Shown one piece after another: positions 1 to 6,939 of a stretch of DNA of 9,650 nt (position 1 is its first letter; each line of letters opens with the position of its first letter). The notes beneath the pieces are model-generated. The model saw only the letters and a program-made list of their open reading frames with translations, ran no database searches and was not told the origin of the DNA. The DNA is taken from the NCBI GenBank assembly GCA_002697705.1, contig NZXL01000010.1, positions 1 to 9,650 on the forward strand, written 5' to 3'. Source of the stretch: Methanobacteriota archaeon (GTDB lineage Archaea; Thermoplasmatota; Poseidoniia; Poseidoniales; Poseidoniaceae). Made by a program: the position numbers and the translations under genes.

Positions 1-66
1 GGATGGACTATGGATCAGTGGAATTATTACGGTCAACAGTACTTAGACCGAATGAATAACCAATGA
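1..66 (+). CDS. C-terminal end of an unidentified upstream protein (partial)
   Basis: Frame 1 is open from the first base to a TGA at 64-66 and encodes 21 residues ending in WNYYGQQYLDRMNNQ. The start lies outside the window. The peptide is aromatic- and Gln-rich and looks like a short amphipathic C-terminal helix, not random sequence. It leaves a normal-sized 66-bp gap before lonB on the same strand. The function cannot be told from 21 residues. A tail of this W-x-x-YG-x-x-YL kind reminds me of C-termini of other marine archaeal proteins, but that is an impression and not a match I could verify. Confidence 0.5.
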   Translation, partial: GWTMDQWNYYGQQYLDRMNNQ

Positions 67-80
67 GGTTGGAAATCTAC

Positions 81-90
81 AATTATTTTT
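81..90 (+). promoter_or_regulatory. Candidate TATA-like element for lonB
   Basis: The AT-only stretch AATTATTTTT lies in the 66-bp gap before lonB. A start site about 26 bp downstream would fall near position 112 and leave a short leader carrying the GGAGG ribosome-binding site. The match to the archaeal TATA consensus is only moderate. Confidence 0.35.
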
Positions 91-120
91 GTATTGTAAA
101 CCCATAAAGGGGAGTAGTGT

Positions 121-125
121 GGAGG
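121..125 (+). promoter_or_regulatory. Shine-Dalgarno site that decides the lonB start
   Basis: GGAGG ends 7 nt before the ATG at 133 but only 1 nt before the in-frame ATG at 127. The spacing favours 133 as the start codon. Confidence 0.65.
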
Positions 126-132
126 AATGGAT

Positions 133-2157
133 ATGTCGGATGATTCAGTAGACGTGCCCGAGGCCGCCGAAGAGGAGGTCACAATATGGGCTCCAGAACC
201 TACAGGTAATGACGATGTGTTGAATGAAAGTGTCAAAGATTGGATTACTTCTGTGAATTTTGAGACTACTGAGGATGTTCCAATTCCTGAGAATTTAGTT
301 GACCAAGTTATTGGGCAAGAAGCAGGTTCAGTGGTAATTAGAAAAGCCGCAGAACAAAGAAGGCATATGCTGATGATAGGTGATCCAGGAACTGGAAAAT
401 CTATGCTTGCAAGGTCTATGACTGACCTTCTTCCTAGAGATGTTCTTGAAGATGTACTTGTATATCCTAATGAGGACGACGAGAATGAACCACGAGTTCG
501 TTGCGTACCTGCATCTCGCGGTGAGAGAATCGTGAAAATGCAAAAAGAAGCTATCAAGCAACAAAGAGAACGTTCTCAAAAGATGCTATTGATAGCATTT
601 GCAGCAATTGGTTTCCTATTGGTCATCGCTACTCTCCAGAGTGGAGATATAATCACTCTACTGTTTGGTGGATTCCTACTAATGTTTGGATATATGTTTA
701 TTCGAGGCAGACTTGGGGCATCAGATGAAGGTAGAATTCCAAAGGTATTAGTGAAACATGACCCGAATGAACTTCCACCTTTCGTAGATGCTACTGCTAC
801 TCTATCAGGGTCACTTCTTGGTGATGTTAGACACGACCCCTTCCAATCTGGCGGCATGGAAACTCCTGCTCACGATAGAGTCGAACCAGGGGCTATCCAT
901 CGTGCTCACAAAGGGGTGCTGTACATAGATGAGGTAAACCTTCTAAGACTCGAAGAACAACAAGCATTGCTAACCGCTATGCAAGAGAGAGCATTTCCAA
1001 TATCTGGTCGTTCTGAAAGGTCTTCAGGTGCACTTACTAAGACTGAACCAGTACCATGTGATTTCATATTGATCGCTGCTGGAAATCTAGATGCTATTCA
1101 AGGAATGCATCCTGCTCTTAGAAGCAGAATTAGAGGTTATGGTTACGAAGTATATGTTAACTCAGAGATGCCAGATACCTCTAAGAATCGTCGAAGATTA
1201 ATTAGATTCATTGCTCAAGAAGTTGTAAGAGATATTGGGACCTCTAGGGAAATACCTCATTTTGACAAGAGTGCAGTGGCTATGATTCTTAGAGAAGCTC
1301 AAAGAAGAGCGGGCCGAAGAGGAAAGTTATCTCTAAGATTGCGTGAATTAGGCGGACTGGTTAGAATCGCTGGAGATTTAGCGGGCGAAGATGGTTCATC
1401 TTATACTACTTCAGCACACGTTCTGGGTGCAAGAAATATTGCTAAACCATTGGAACAACAAGTAGCCGATAGAATGATTGAGAGGCGTAGAGATTATTCA
1501 TTGATTGTCAATTCAGGAGAAAGAGTTGGTCGCGTAAATGGTCTTGCAGTATTAGGTGCTAATTCGGGATTGTCAGACTTTAGTGGTATCATGCTACCAG
1601 TTGAAGCATTAGTTACTCCTTCACTTGGTGGTGGAGGTAAGATTCATGCTACTGGAGGATTATCAGATTTGGCTAAAGAGAGCGTTACTAATGTAAGTGC
1701 AGTGATTAAGAAATTGACTGGTAAAGATATTTCAGATTATGACATTCATATTCAATTTGTTGACACCCATGGTGTTGATGGAGATTCTGCTTCAATTACT
1801 ATTGCTACAGCCATAATCTCAGCACTCGAGGACATAGCGATTCGTCAAGATTTGGCTATGACAGGCTCTCTATCTGTTCGTGGAGAAGTTCTTCCTATTG
1901 GTGGAGTTACTGCCAAGATAGAAGCAGCAGCAAGTTCTGGTATCAAGACTGTAATTGTGCCAAGAGCAAATATGCAAGATGTCCTTTTGGATGATAAATA
2001 TCAAGACATGGTTGAAGTTGTTGCAGTGGACTCTCTAGATGAAGTAATGCGACATGCACTGATTAAGCATGAGCACAAAGAGAGTTTAGTCGAACGACTC
2101 ACATCAGTAATTGATATCTTAACTCCTGATGTTAGTAAAAAATCTCCATCTGCTTAA
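133..2157 (+). CDS. lonB: Archaeal LonB, membrane-anchored ATP-dependent protease
   Basis: ATP-dependent serine protease of the archaeal Lon family (peptidase S16). It degrades misfolded and regulatory proteins at the inner face of the membrane. Numbering from the ATG at 133 (674 aa, a normal LonB length), the Walker A GDPGTGKS is at about 83-90 and Walker B VLYIDEV at about 262-268. Between them lies the insert typical of archaeal LonB, with two hydrophobic helices at about 151-168 and 173-191 that anchor the hexamer. Sensor and arginine-rich AAA+ segments follow ([14 protein letters not shown] and after). The C-terminal protease domain has the catalytic Ser at about 552 in DGDSAS and the catalytic Lys at about 595 in [10 protein letters not shown], so the Ser-Lys dyad is intact. 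The N-terminus is strongly acidic. An alternative ATG at 127 would add two residues. The gene appears to be its own transcription unit. Confidence 0.96.
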   Translation: MSDDSVDVPEAAEEEVTIWAPEPTGNDDVLNESVKDWITSVNFETTEDVPIPENLVDQVIGQEAGSVVIRKAAEQRRHMLMIGDPGTGKSMLARSMTDLLPRDVLEDVLVYPNEDDENEPRVRCVPASRGERIVKMQKEAIKQQRERSQKMLLIAFAAIGFLLVIATLQSGDIITLLFGGFLLMFGYMFIRGRLGASDEGRIPKVLVKHDPNELPPFVDATATLSGSLLGDVRHDPFQSGGMETPAHDRVEPGAIHRAHKGVLYIDEVNLLRLEEQQALLTAMQERAFPISGRSERSSGALTKTEPVPCDFILIAAGNLDAIQGMHPALRSRIRGYGYEVYVNSEMPDTSKNRRRLIRFIAQEVVRDIGTSREIPHFDKSAVAMILREAQRRAGRRGKLSLRLRELGGLVRIAGDLAGEDGSSYTTSAHVLGARNIAKPLEQQVADRMIERRRDYSLIVNSGERVGRVNGLAVLGANSGLSDFSGIMLPVEALVTPSLGGGGKIHATGGLSDLAKESVTNVSAVIKKLTGKDISDYDIHIQFVDTHGVDGDSASITIATAIISALEDIAIRQDLAMTGSLSVRGEVLPIGGVTAKIEAAASSGIKTVIVPRANMQDVLLDDKYQDMVEVVAVDSLDEVMRHALIKHEHKESLVERLTSVIDILTPDVSKKSPSA

Positions 2158-2180
2158 CCTGTTTTGGTTGTTAATTTCTA
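2158..2180 (+). terminator. T-rich tract after lonB, possible archaeal terminator
   Basis: Directly after the lonB stop codon the + strand carries several short T runs (TTTT, TT, TTT) without a clear hairpin. Archaeal termination often depends on such U-rich tracts. The evidence is composition only. Confidence 0.3.
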
Positions 2181-2213
2181 GTGCTGATTAAAATGGCATA
2201 GCATTTGGCATCA

Positions 2214-2222
2214 AAGGGAGGG
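2214..2222 (+). promoter_or_regulatory. Shine-Dalgarno site for the MFS gene
   Basis: AAGGGAGGG lies about 6 nt before the ATG at 2229. It supports that ATG over the in-frame TTG at 2205, which lies upstream of the site. A TATA-like GATTAAAA near 2186-2193 could be the promoter, so the gene may have its own transcript. Confidence 0.55.
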
Positions 2223-2228
2223 GGATTA

Positions 2229-3563
2229 ATGTCAAACATTCAACGTGATGCTAGTAAGGGAGCATTGTTGGTACTTTTTTTGGTAACGATGATCGATTTA
2301 ATCGGTTTTGGTATCGTAATTCCATTCTTGACTTATCTTGTCGAAGACCTTGCTGATTCACAAGGAATTGTCGAAGTTGGAATCTGGGTTGGTATTTTGA
2401 TGACCTCATATTCAGCAGCGCAATTCCTATTTTCACCAATTTGGGGTTCTATCTCTGATAGAATTGGAAGAAGGCCAGTACTGATGATTGGACTGATTGG
2501 AAACACTGTATTCTTCACAATGTTTGGCCTAGCTAACACGCTTTTTATCGCTCTAGTGGCACGATTTTTAGCAGGTGTGTTTAACGGTAATATCGCTGTT
2601 GCACGTGCATATATTGGAGATGTTAGCACTCCTAAGCAACTAGCGACAAGAATGGGATTGATTGGAGCGGCATTTGGACTTGGTTTTACAATTGGACCTT
2701 TTATTGGAGGGGAGTTATCAGACCCTGCTTCCAAATGGAGTGCATTTGAATCGACTATTTTTGAAACATATCCGTATCTTTTACCATGTATTGCAGCAAG
2801 TGTTCTTTCACTATTTTCACTAATTGTTGCATACAAAAATCTCCCAGAGTCGTTGCCGGTTGAATTACGCAGTAAAAAATCAAATATGGATTTGATTAGT
2901 AGATTCAAATCATCTTCAAAAAATATTGCTTCGACGTTATTTAGTGGCTCAATTTCAGTAGTCATTTGGATGACTATGCTGTTTGTTTTTGGATTTACTA
3001 TAATGCATGCTGTATTCATTTTATACACAGGCATGGATGTGTCCAGTGGAGGACTTTCATTCAATGAGGCACAAAATGGTAGAATTTTTGCAGTGATTGG
3101 AATAGCAGGTATTTTGACACAAGGAGTTCTAATCGGCCCACTATCGAGAAGATTTGGCTCAAGGAGATTATTGCCAATTTCCTGTTTGATCACTGGTTTA
3201 GGACTTACACTAATTCCTTATACCGAACCTGAATATGCTTTCATACAACTTGGAATGGTATCTATTTTAATCGCTGTAGGAAATGGAATTTTCCAACCAT
3301 CCTCTTCATCGATACTTACAACTCTGGCTAAGGATAACGGTTTGGAACTTGGAGTAGTAATGGGAGCACAAGAATCTGTCAGTGCATTTTCTAGAATCCT
3401 AGGTCCCTTGACAGGTGGATTTGTATGGGTTTTAACAGTAAATAAATCCGCACCATTTGATTATCATACAGCATTCCATCTATGTGGTCTACTGATGGTA
3501 TTTGCAGCAATAATTTCCCTAAAGATAGTCAAGCCACAGGAAAAAATATCCAGTGAAGAATGA
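2229..3563 (+). CDS. Major facilitator superfamily transporter, TetA/multidrug-efflux-like
   Basis: Integral membrane secondary transporter of 444 aa with the 12-helix MFS plan: two hydrophobic halves joined by a polar, Lys/Ser-rich loop at about 205-235. The loop 2-3 signature (motif A) is GSISDRIGRRP at about 73-83. A motif-C-like glycine-rich helix, GAAFGLGFTIGPFIGG, lies at about 146-161 and is characteristic of drug:H+ antiporters. A weaker motif A copy, GPLSRRFGSRR, starts the second half near 303. The opening DLIGFGIVIPFL resembles TetA-type exporters (DHA1 family). The substrate cannot be told from sequence, and calling it tetracycline resistance would overreach. It has its own Shine-Dalgarno site 71 bp after lonB. 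Its TGA sits directly against the stop codon of the convergent UPF0147 gene. Confidence 0.9.
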   Translation: MSNIQRDASKGALLVLFLVTMIDLIGFGIVIPFLTYLVEDLADSQGIVEVGIWVGILMTSYSAAQFLFSPIWGSISDRIGRRPVLMIGLIGNTVFFTMFGLANTLFIALVARFLAGVFNGNIAVARAYIGDVSTPKQLATRMGLIGAAFGLGFTIGPFIGGELSDPASKWSAFESTIFETYPYLLPCIAASVLSLFSLIVAYKNLPESLPVELRSKKSNMDLISRFKSSSKNIASTLFSGSISVVIWMTMLFVFGFTIMHAVFILYTGMDVSSGGLSFNEAQNGRIFAVIGIAGILTQGVLIGPLSRRFGSRRLLPISCLITGLGLTLIPYTEPEYAFIQLGMVSILIAVGNGIFQPSSSSILTTLAKDNGLELGVVMGAQESVSAFSRILGPLTGGFVWVLTVNKSAPFDYHTAFHLCGLLMVFAAIISLKIVKPQEKISSEE

Positions 3564-3830
3564 TCAAAGAACTTCGGTAAGAATCTTTTCAAGTTCAGTA
3601 TTAATCATCAAGATTAAGGTTCCAAATTCTGGAGGAATGTTTGGATCTTCATACAATTCCTCTAACTTAGATTGTGACATTGCAATTCTAACATCTAGTT
3701 TCTTAGCCTTGTTCAAAAGCCACTGTTCGCATGCTTCCTTGGCTTGTCGACGAATATTTCGTGGAACTTTCGGGTCATCAATTTGGTTGATTACTGTAGC
3801 AACTTGCTGTAGTCGGGTTTCAATATCCAT
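3564..3830 (-). CDS. UPF0147 family protein
   Basis: An 88-aa, mostly alpha-helical, charged cytoplasmic protein. The VPRNIRRQAKEA segment at about 22-33 followed by a second helical half containing EDPNIPPEFGT matches the conserved archaeal UPF0147 family, in which I recognise a paired pattern of D-P-x-(V/M)-P. The molecular function of the family is not established. The ATG at 3830 is supported by a GAGGTG Shine-Dalgarno site at 3836-3841 with 5-nt spacing. The stop is TGA at 3566-3564 inside the palindrome TGATCA shared with the MFS gene, so the two genes abut with no spacer. It is divergent from the prepilin peptidase gene and probably monocistronic. Confidence 0.85.
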   Translation of the reverse strand: MDIETRLQQVATVINQIDDPKVPRNIRRQAKEACEQWLLNKAKKLDVRIAMSQSKLEELYEDPNIPPEFGTLILMINTELEKILTEVL

Positions 3831-3835
3831 ACAAA

Positions 3836-3841
3836 CACCTC
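3836..3841 (-). promoter_or_regulatory. Shine-Dalgarno site for UPF0147
   Basis: The minus-strand sequence GAGGTG is a strong match to the 16S rRNA 3' end and lies 5 nt before the ATG at 3830. Confidence 0.6.
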
Positions 3842-3874
3842 AATCCTCAATATTAACACCTGTTGGGTGGCCGT

Positions 3875-3881
3875 CTTTAAG
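3875..3881. promoter_or_regulatory. TATA-like element in the UPF0147 / prepilin peptidase divergent spacer
   Basis: CTTTAAG is centred 27 bp before the ATG at 3905, the spacing expected for a leaderless transcript of the peptidase gene. Read on the minus strand (CTTAAAG) it would set a start near 3852 and give UPF0147 a leader of about 22 nt containing its Shine-Dalgarno site. One element may serve both directions. This is inference from spacing. Confidence 0.35.
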
Positions 3882-3904
3882 TTCATTGCCGGCTAGGGCG
3901 CTTT

Positions 3905-4900
3905 ATGGGGCTAACCACGGAGTCTATACTAGGTTGGACAAGAATCTCGGTATTGTTTCTCGCCATGGGCTGGGCTGCTTGGATGGACCATAAGGACAGA
4001 AGAGTCGGAAATGAACATTGGATGGTTTGGGTTAAACCTGCTATATTTTTGTGGGCGTTAGACTTGATTGCTCAGGAAGCGGATTGGACAATATTCCTAA
4101 CAGCATCTGCTGTTGTCGCCTATGCATCGACTTCAATAATTGGAAGGCCTACACTTAGTGACGTATTTTCAGGTAACAAGATGGATTTGATAGTTAGTTC
4201 CTGGTATGTTTTATCCTTGGCAGGAATTATTGGAGGCTCCTTGAAGTATGGAGATGTAAGCCCTCTTGATGTATTAGTTGGAAATGAAACAGGTTCAGCA
4301 GCACTATGGTGGGGCACTTTATCGGGATTGCTTACCATTCTAATAATCGACCTAGCATGGAGATTTAGATTGATTCATGGTGGAGCTGATGCGAAGGCTT
4401 TGATGCTTGTTGCTATTCTAATTCCTAGCTGGGATACTATGCCGCTTATCTCAGATAAAACCAGTGAATCACTAGTTGCATTACCTCCATCATTGGCTTT
4501 GCTAATGTGGGGTGGTTTGACATTTATCCTAATTCCATTCATTCTTTTAATTAAGAATATAATCAATTCTAACATTTCCTCATTTACTGATTTGAAACTG
4601 TCATGGCATGCAAGTAAAATGAAGTTGAGTAAGGTGAGAGATAGTCATGTATGGTTGCTGACATCGATTATTCAATTGCCAGATGGGAGTTCAAAAGTTT
4701 ATCATAAATCTAGAGCACCAAGAAGAACACCTTCAGATGAAGAGTTAGATAATTCGATTAAAGAGTTAGAAAATTTTGATGTAGAAGAGGTTTGGATAAG
4801 CTATAAATTACCACTATTGGTATTCTTATTCCCAGCAATCATTCCATTAGCATTGGTGGGTGATCCAATTTCTTACATCATGCCACTGATAGGGCTTTGA
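3905..4900 (+). CDS. Archaeal prepilin/prearchaellin peptidase (A24 aspartyl protease)
   Basis: Polytopic membrane aspartyl protease (331 aa) that cleaves the class III signal peptide from type IV pilins or archaellins. The first catalytic Asp is D28 in AAWMDHKDRRVGN, the usual D-x-(K/R)-x-R-x-V-x-N context. The second is D162 in HGGADAKAL, the archaeal form of the G-x-G-D motif. Several membrane helices lie between about 12 and 220. A polar cytoplasmic stretch of about 225-295 follows, then VWISYKLPLLVFLFPAI and a last helix at about 302-330. That C-terminal arrangement is typical of the archaeal FlaK/PibD-type group. No pilin or archaellin genes are visible nearby, so the substrate is unknown. 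No good Shine-Dalgarno site precedes the ATG; a TATA-like element 27 bp upstream suggests a leaderless mRNA. It ends 14 bp from the convergent eL40 stop. Confidence 0.88.
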   Translation: MGLTTESILGWTRISVLFLAMGWAAWMDHKDRRVGNEHWMVWVKPAIFLWALDLIAQEADWTIFLTASAVVAYASTSIIGRPTLSDVFSGNKMDLIVSSWYVLSLAGIIGGSLKYGDVSPLDVLVGNETGSAALWWGTLSGLLTILIIDLAWRFRLIHGGADAKALMLVAILIPSWDTMPLISDKTSESLVALPPSLALLMWGGLTFILIPFILLIKNIINSNISSFTDLKLSWHASKMKLSKVRDSHVWLLTSIIQLPDGSSKVYHKSRAPRRTPSDEELDNSIKELENFDVEEVWISYKLPLLVFLFPAIIPLALVGDPISYIMPLIGL

Positions 4901-4914
4901 AGAGAATAGATGAA

Positions 4915-5064
4915 TCAAATTCCCTTTCTTTCGATGTTCTTAGGTCTAAGTCCCTTGTAAGAACACTTGCGGCATCGCACAGCGCGGAAAGCATTACGTG
5001 CATTACACTTCATGCAAATCTTGCGACGAAGCATTCTATTTTCAGCCTCAGGAAAGCGTCCCAT
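4915..5064 (-). CDS. rpl40e: Large ribosomal subunit protein eL40
   Basis: A 49-aa protein, too short for many gene callers. It begins [20 protein letters not shown], matching archaeal eL40, which, unlike the eukaryotic form, has no ubiquitin fusion. Four cysteines (C17, C20, C31, C34) form the CxxC-x10-CxxC zinc site, with [20 protein letters not shown] as the core. The tail [12 protein letters not shown] is also family-typical. The protein is basic and binds rRNA in the 50S subunit. The ATG at 5064 has a TATA-like element about 26 bp upstream and no Shine-Dalgarno site, so translation is probably leaderless. The gene is convergent with the prepilin peptidase and divergent from the MBL-fold gene. 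A longer open frame on the opposite strand here is only its antisense shadow. Confidence 0.95.
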   Translation of the reverse strand: MGRFPEAENRMLRRKICMKCNARNAFRAVRCRKCSYKGLRPKNIERKGI

Positions 5065-5086
5065 GGAGTCTGCGACCAACTACCCC

Positions 5087-5094
5087 TATTTAAT
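5087..5094 (-). promoter_or_regulatory. TATA box of the eL40 gene
   Basis: The minus strand reads ATTAAATA, close to the archaeal TATA consensus, centred about 26 bp before the ATG at 5064. With the usual TATA-to-start distance, transcription would begin at or within a base or two of the start codon. Confidence 0.6.
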
Positions 5095-5181
5095 CACAAC
5101 CAAATCAGTGAAGAGTATTGAAACTTGATTCATGTACTTTTTTTCAGTATTATTCAAACACTTGGTCATCGAGCATCTACC

Positions 5182-5943
5182 ATGCGCATAGTACGTCTGC
5201 CGGGGATTCACCATGATTCCAATGTAGTCGTACTGATAGGTACTGCTGGAAATTTACTCATTGATTCAGGGACTTCATGGTATCAAAGTCTTCAAATTGA
5301 GAGAATTTTGGGGGTTTTAGGAGAGGATAAGTTGGAACGAATTTTACTTTCTAATCGCAGATTTCCTAGTTCTGGTGGCGCTAAACATATTTCTCAACAT
5401 TTTGATGATTGTCCAGTGCATATTCACAAAGATGGCCAAGCATCATTAGATTCAGGGGACTTTTTCACAACTTGGGCAAATCGGTTTGATTCAGATATGC
5501 CTTCGATTAAGACAACAGGGATTGAGGACGGAGAATTATTTATTCTTGGTAATGGGCAAGTCTCAGCAATTTCTCTACCAGGCCATAGTTCCGATTCAAT
5601 GGCATTTTATGTTTCAGAAAAAAATATGCTTATTGCTGGGGCACTAATTCCTAGAGCAGATAGACCGACTCGATGGGATCTGCCAACTGGCTGTCTCACT
5701 GATTTAGTAGATAGTTTGAAACAGGTCAAGTCTATGGATTTAGATTCATTGGTTCCTCTTCAAGGGCCAGCGATAAAGGGTAAGAAACATATTCAAGAAG
5801 TATTGAAGAGACATATTGATTTCTTCAAAAATTGTGTCGAAAATCAAGGTGTTACGCCCAAGTCTTGGCCTAGGCCAGCACAAACTGCGATTTGGAATAC
5901 ACCAAGTCCACCATGGCCCCTTGAAGAAAGAGAAGAAGCTTAA
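5182..5943 (+). CDS. Metallo-beta-lactamase-fold protein with degenerate metal site (probable pseudoenzyme)
   Basis: A 253-aa protein with the MBL-fold skeleton. After MRIVRLPG comes a strand pair with LLIDSG (about 25-30, the usual LIDtG turn). Next is ILLSNRRFPSSGGAKH at about 54-69, exactly where the family has ILxTHxHxDHxGGA. There the ligands H, H, D, H are replaced by N58, R60, P62 and S63. The PGH segment keeps H135 (SLPGHSSDS), but the following G-D is GA (A154) and the late PGHG is PLQG (Q194). Six of seven metal-ligand positions are therefore changed while the fold spacing is kept. Hydrolysis is unlikely; a binding or structural role is possible. The C-terminus is Pro/Trp-rich then acidic. 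I chose the ATG at 5182 because residues encoded from the in-frame TTG at 5125 do not look like the family. The stop overlaps that of the next gene. Confidence 0.75.
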   Translation: MRIVRLPGIHHDSNVVVLIGTAGNLLIDSGTSWYQSLQIERILGVLGEDKLERILLSNRRFPSSGGAKHISQHFDDCPVHIHKDGQASLDSGDFFTTWANRFDSDMPSIKTTGIEDGELFILGNGQVSAISLPGHSSDSMAFYVSEKNMLIAGALIPRADRPTRWDLPTGCLTDLVDSLKQVKSMDLDSLVPLQGPAIKGKKHIQEVLKRHIDFFKNCVENQGVTPKSWPRPAQTAIWNTPSPPWPLEEREEA

Positions 5944-6557
5944 GCAATAAGTGGCATGTCGAGTAACCTTGCTTCAGGGATTCTACCCTTTTCATGTTGA
6001 ACTTTGAGTAACCTTGCACGCCTATTATTTCTCTTTGTTTGTTTTTTATTGAATATTTTATTTTGGTCATGATGTTCTATCTCCTTTCCAGTCCAATCAA
6101 AAACATATCTTGACCATCCACTTTGAATTATTATATTGCTATCATTACATCTTATGCTTGTGACTGCTTTTTCTAATGAGAAAAGTAGTATTTTATTTCC
6201 TGGCACTTCTTTTCCAAGAGTCCAAATGTCACCACTTGAAGTTCCTACAATCACCTTATCAGAAGTGGTACTAACTGCACAAATAGCGCGAATACTTGAA
6301 GAATTTAGGCAATATTTGTTCAATATCTCTAACATGGGTATGCTGATGTGAACTATGTTTCCTTGTGTATCTCCACACCATACAGATTCACATTTCCCAC
6401 TAGGCCCACCTACTGCAAGTAATGTTGTGACAGGATATTGTAGTCTGATATTCCTTCGAGTACCTTCACTTGGTCTCCAACTTATCATACCATCATCCAT
6501 TGCCGCAATATAGCCTTCTGGGAGTACTAAACTTCTAATCACTACTCTGTTGTTCAT
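5940..6557 (-). CDS. Small WD40/beta-propeller-like repeat protein, function unknown
   Basis: A 205-aa protein with about four repeated strand units of the pattern hydrophobic-G-x-x-x-G-x-hydrophobic: GYIAAMDDGMISW (15-27), VWCGDTQGNIVHI (59-71), VIVGTSSGDIWTL (102-114) and IIIQSGWSRYVFDW (142-155). This resembles WD40 or PQQ-type beta-propeller blades, but four are too few for a usual closed 6-8-blade ring. The tail at about 165-197 is very basic (KKQTKRNNRRARLLK), which could bind nucleic acid or be disordered. There is no signal peptide or membrane helix. The start is the ATG at 6557; an in-frame TTG at 6563 would add two residues. No Shine-Dalgarno site is evident. Its stop codon overlaps that of the convergent MBL-fold gene. 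I do not recognise a specific family. Confidence 0.65.
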   Translation of the reverse strand: MNNRVVIRSLVLPEGYIAAMDDGMISWRPSEGTRRNIRLQYPVTTLLAVGGPSGKCESVWCGDTQGNIVHISIPMLEILNKYCLNSSSIRAICAVSTTSDKVIVGTSSGDIWTLGKEVPGNKILLFSLEKAVTSIRCNDSNIIIQSGWSRYVFDWTGKEIEHHDQNKIFNKKQTKRNNRRARLLKVQHEKGRIPEARLLDMPLIA

Positions 6558-6602
6558 GAACAAAATGTATTGCCGTAGGTAGGAGTAGTTTTCTTACACC
6601 CG

Positions 6603-6614
6603 TAATTAAAAACT
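6603..6614 (-). promoter_or_regulatory. AT-rich element between the Cys-rich gene and the propeller gene
   Basis: On the minus strand this reads AGTTTTTAATTA. It could be the TATA-like promoter of the propeller gene (about 50 bp before its ATG, implying a leader of about 25 nt). Its T5 run could also end the tfb-side transcript. It could do both; sequence alone does not decide. Confidence 0.3.
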
Positions 6615-6624
6615 GAAAGTGAAA

Positions 6625-6900
6625 TCAATAAGTATCATCGGACTTATTTTCTTTCTTCCACTTTCGGTAGCAACTCTTACAGACTCTTACTCGGCCTTTG
6701 GTAGCAGTATAGTTTCCGCTACCCCACATTTCAATGGCGTTATCTATTGATAGTGACCTTCCGCCAAAACTCTTGTCGGCGAATTTTTCACAGCCTTTGA
6801 TGGCACAAGAGAGTTCTCCTTCCTTCGATTTATTTCCCTTGGGACCATCTTTTTTGTCACCATCTGGATTGTGCTTTCTAGCCTTGGCCTTGAATCCCAT
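6625..6900 (-). CDS. Small putative zinc-binding protein downstream of tfb
   Basis: A 91-aa basic, hydrophilic protein. Residues 1-30 are a low-complexity Lys/Gly/Asp tail (KARKHNPDGDKKDGPKGNKS). A compact segment follows with C32-x4-C37 and later C74-x2-C77 (VRVCKSCYRKWKKENK), consistent with a four-Cys zinc site. The middle GGRSLSIDNAIEMWG is the only other distinctive stretch. I do not recognise a named family. A treble-clef or ribbon-like nucleic-acid-binding role is inferred only from charge and cysteines. The ATG lies 39 bp after the tfb stop on the same strand with no clear promoter between, so it is probably co-transcribed with tfb. Confidence 0.72.
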   Translation of the reverse strand: MGFKAKARKHNPDGDKKDGPKGNKSKEGELSCAIKGCEKFADKSFGGRSLSIDNAIEMWGSGNYTATKGRVRVCKSCYRKWKKENKSDDTY

Positions 6901-6939
6901 GGTTATCCGACCAAAAAGCGATTCATCAAGTTTAGGGTC

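Noticed and set aside
2333..3193. 286-codon minus-strand open frame inside the MFS gene
   Set aside because: It is antisense to a well-supported membrane transporter; its Ile/Pro/Asn composition is the mirror of the hydrophobic helices. There is no motif, ribosome-binding site or promoter.
2229..3563. Reading the MFS gene as a tetracycline-resistance determinant
   Set aside because: The MFS motifs fit a drug-efflux-type family, but substrate cannot be assigned from them. There is no mobile element or resistance context.
3553..3993. 146-codon + strand open frame spanning the UPF0147 gene
   Set aside because: It is a shadow of UPF0147 and also overlaps the start of the prepilin peptidase. It has low-complexity Ser/Cys-rich content typical of antisense frames.
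4897..5121. 74-codon + strand open frame
   Set aside because: It lies antisense to the eL40 gene, which has clear family identity. It begins at a non-typical start and has no recognisable content.
5125..5181. N-terminal extension of the MBL-fold protein from the TTG at 5125
   Set aside because: The 19 extra residues do not resemble the family start, which fits the ATG at 5182 (MRIVRLPG). There is no ribosome-binding site before the TTG.
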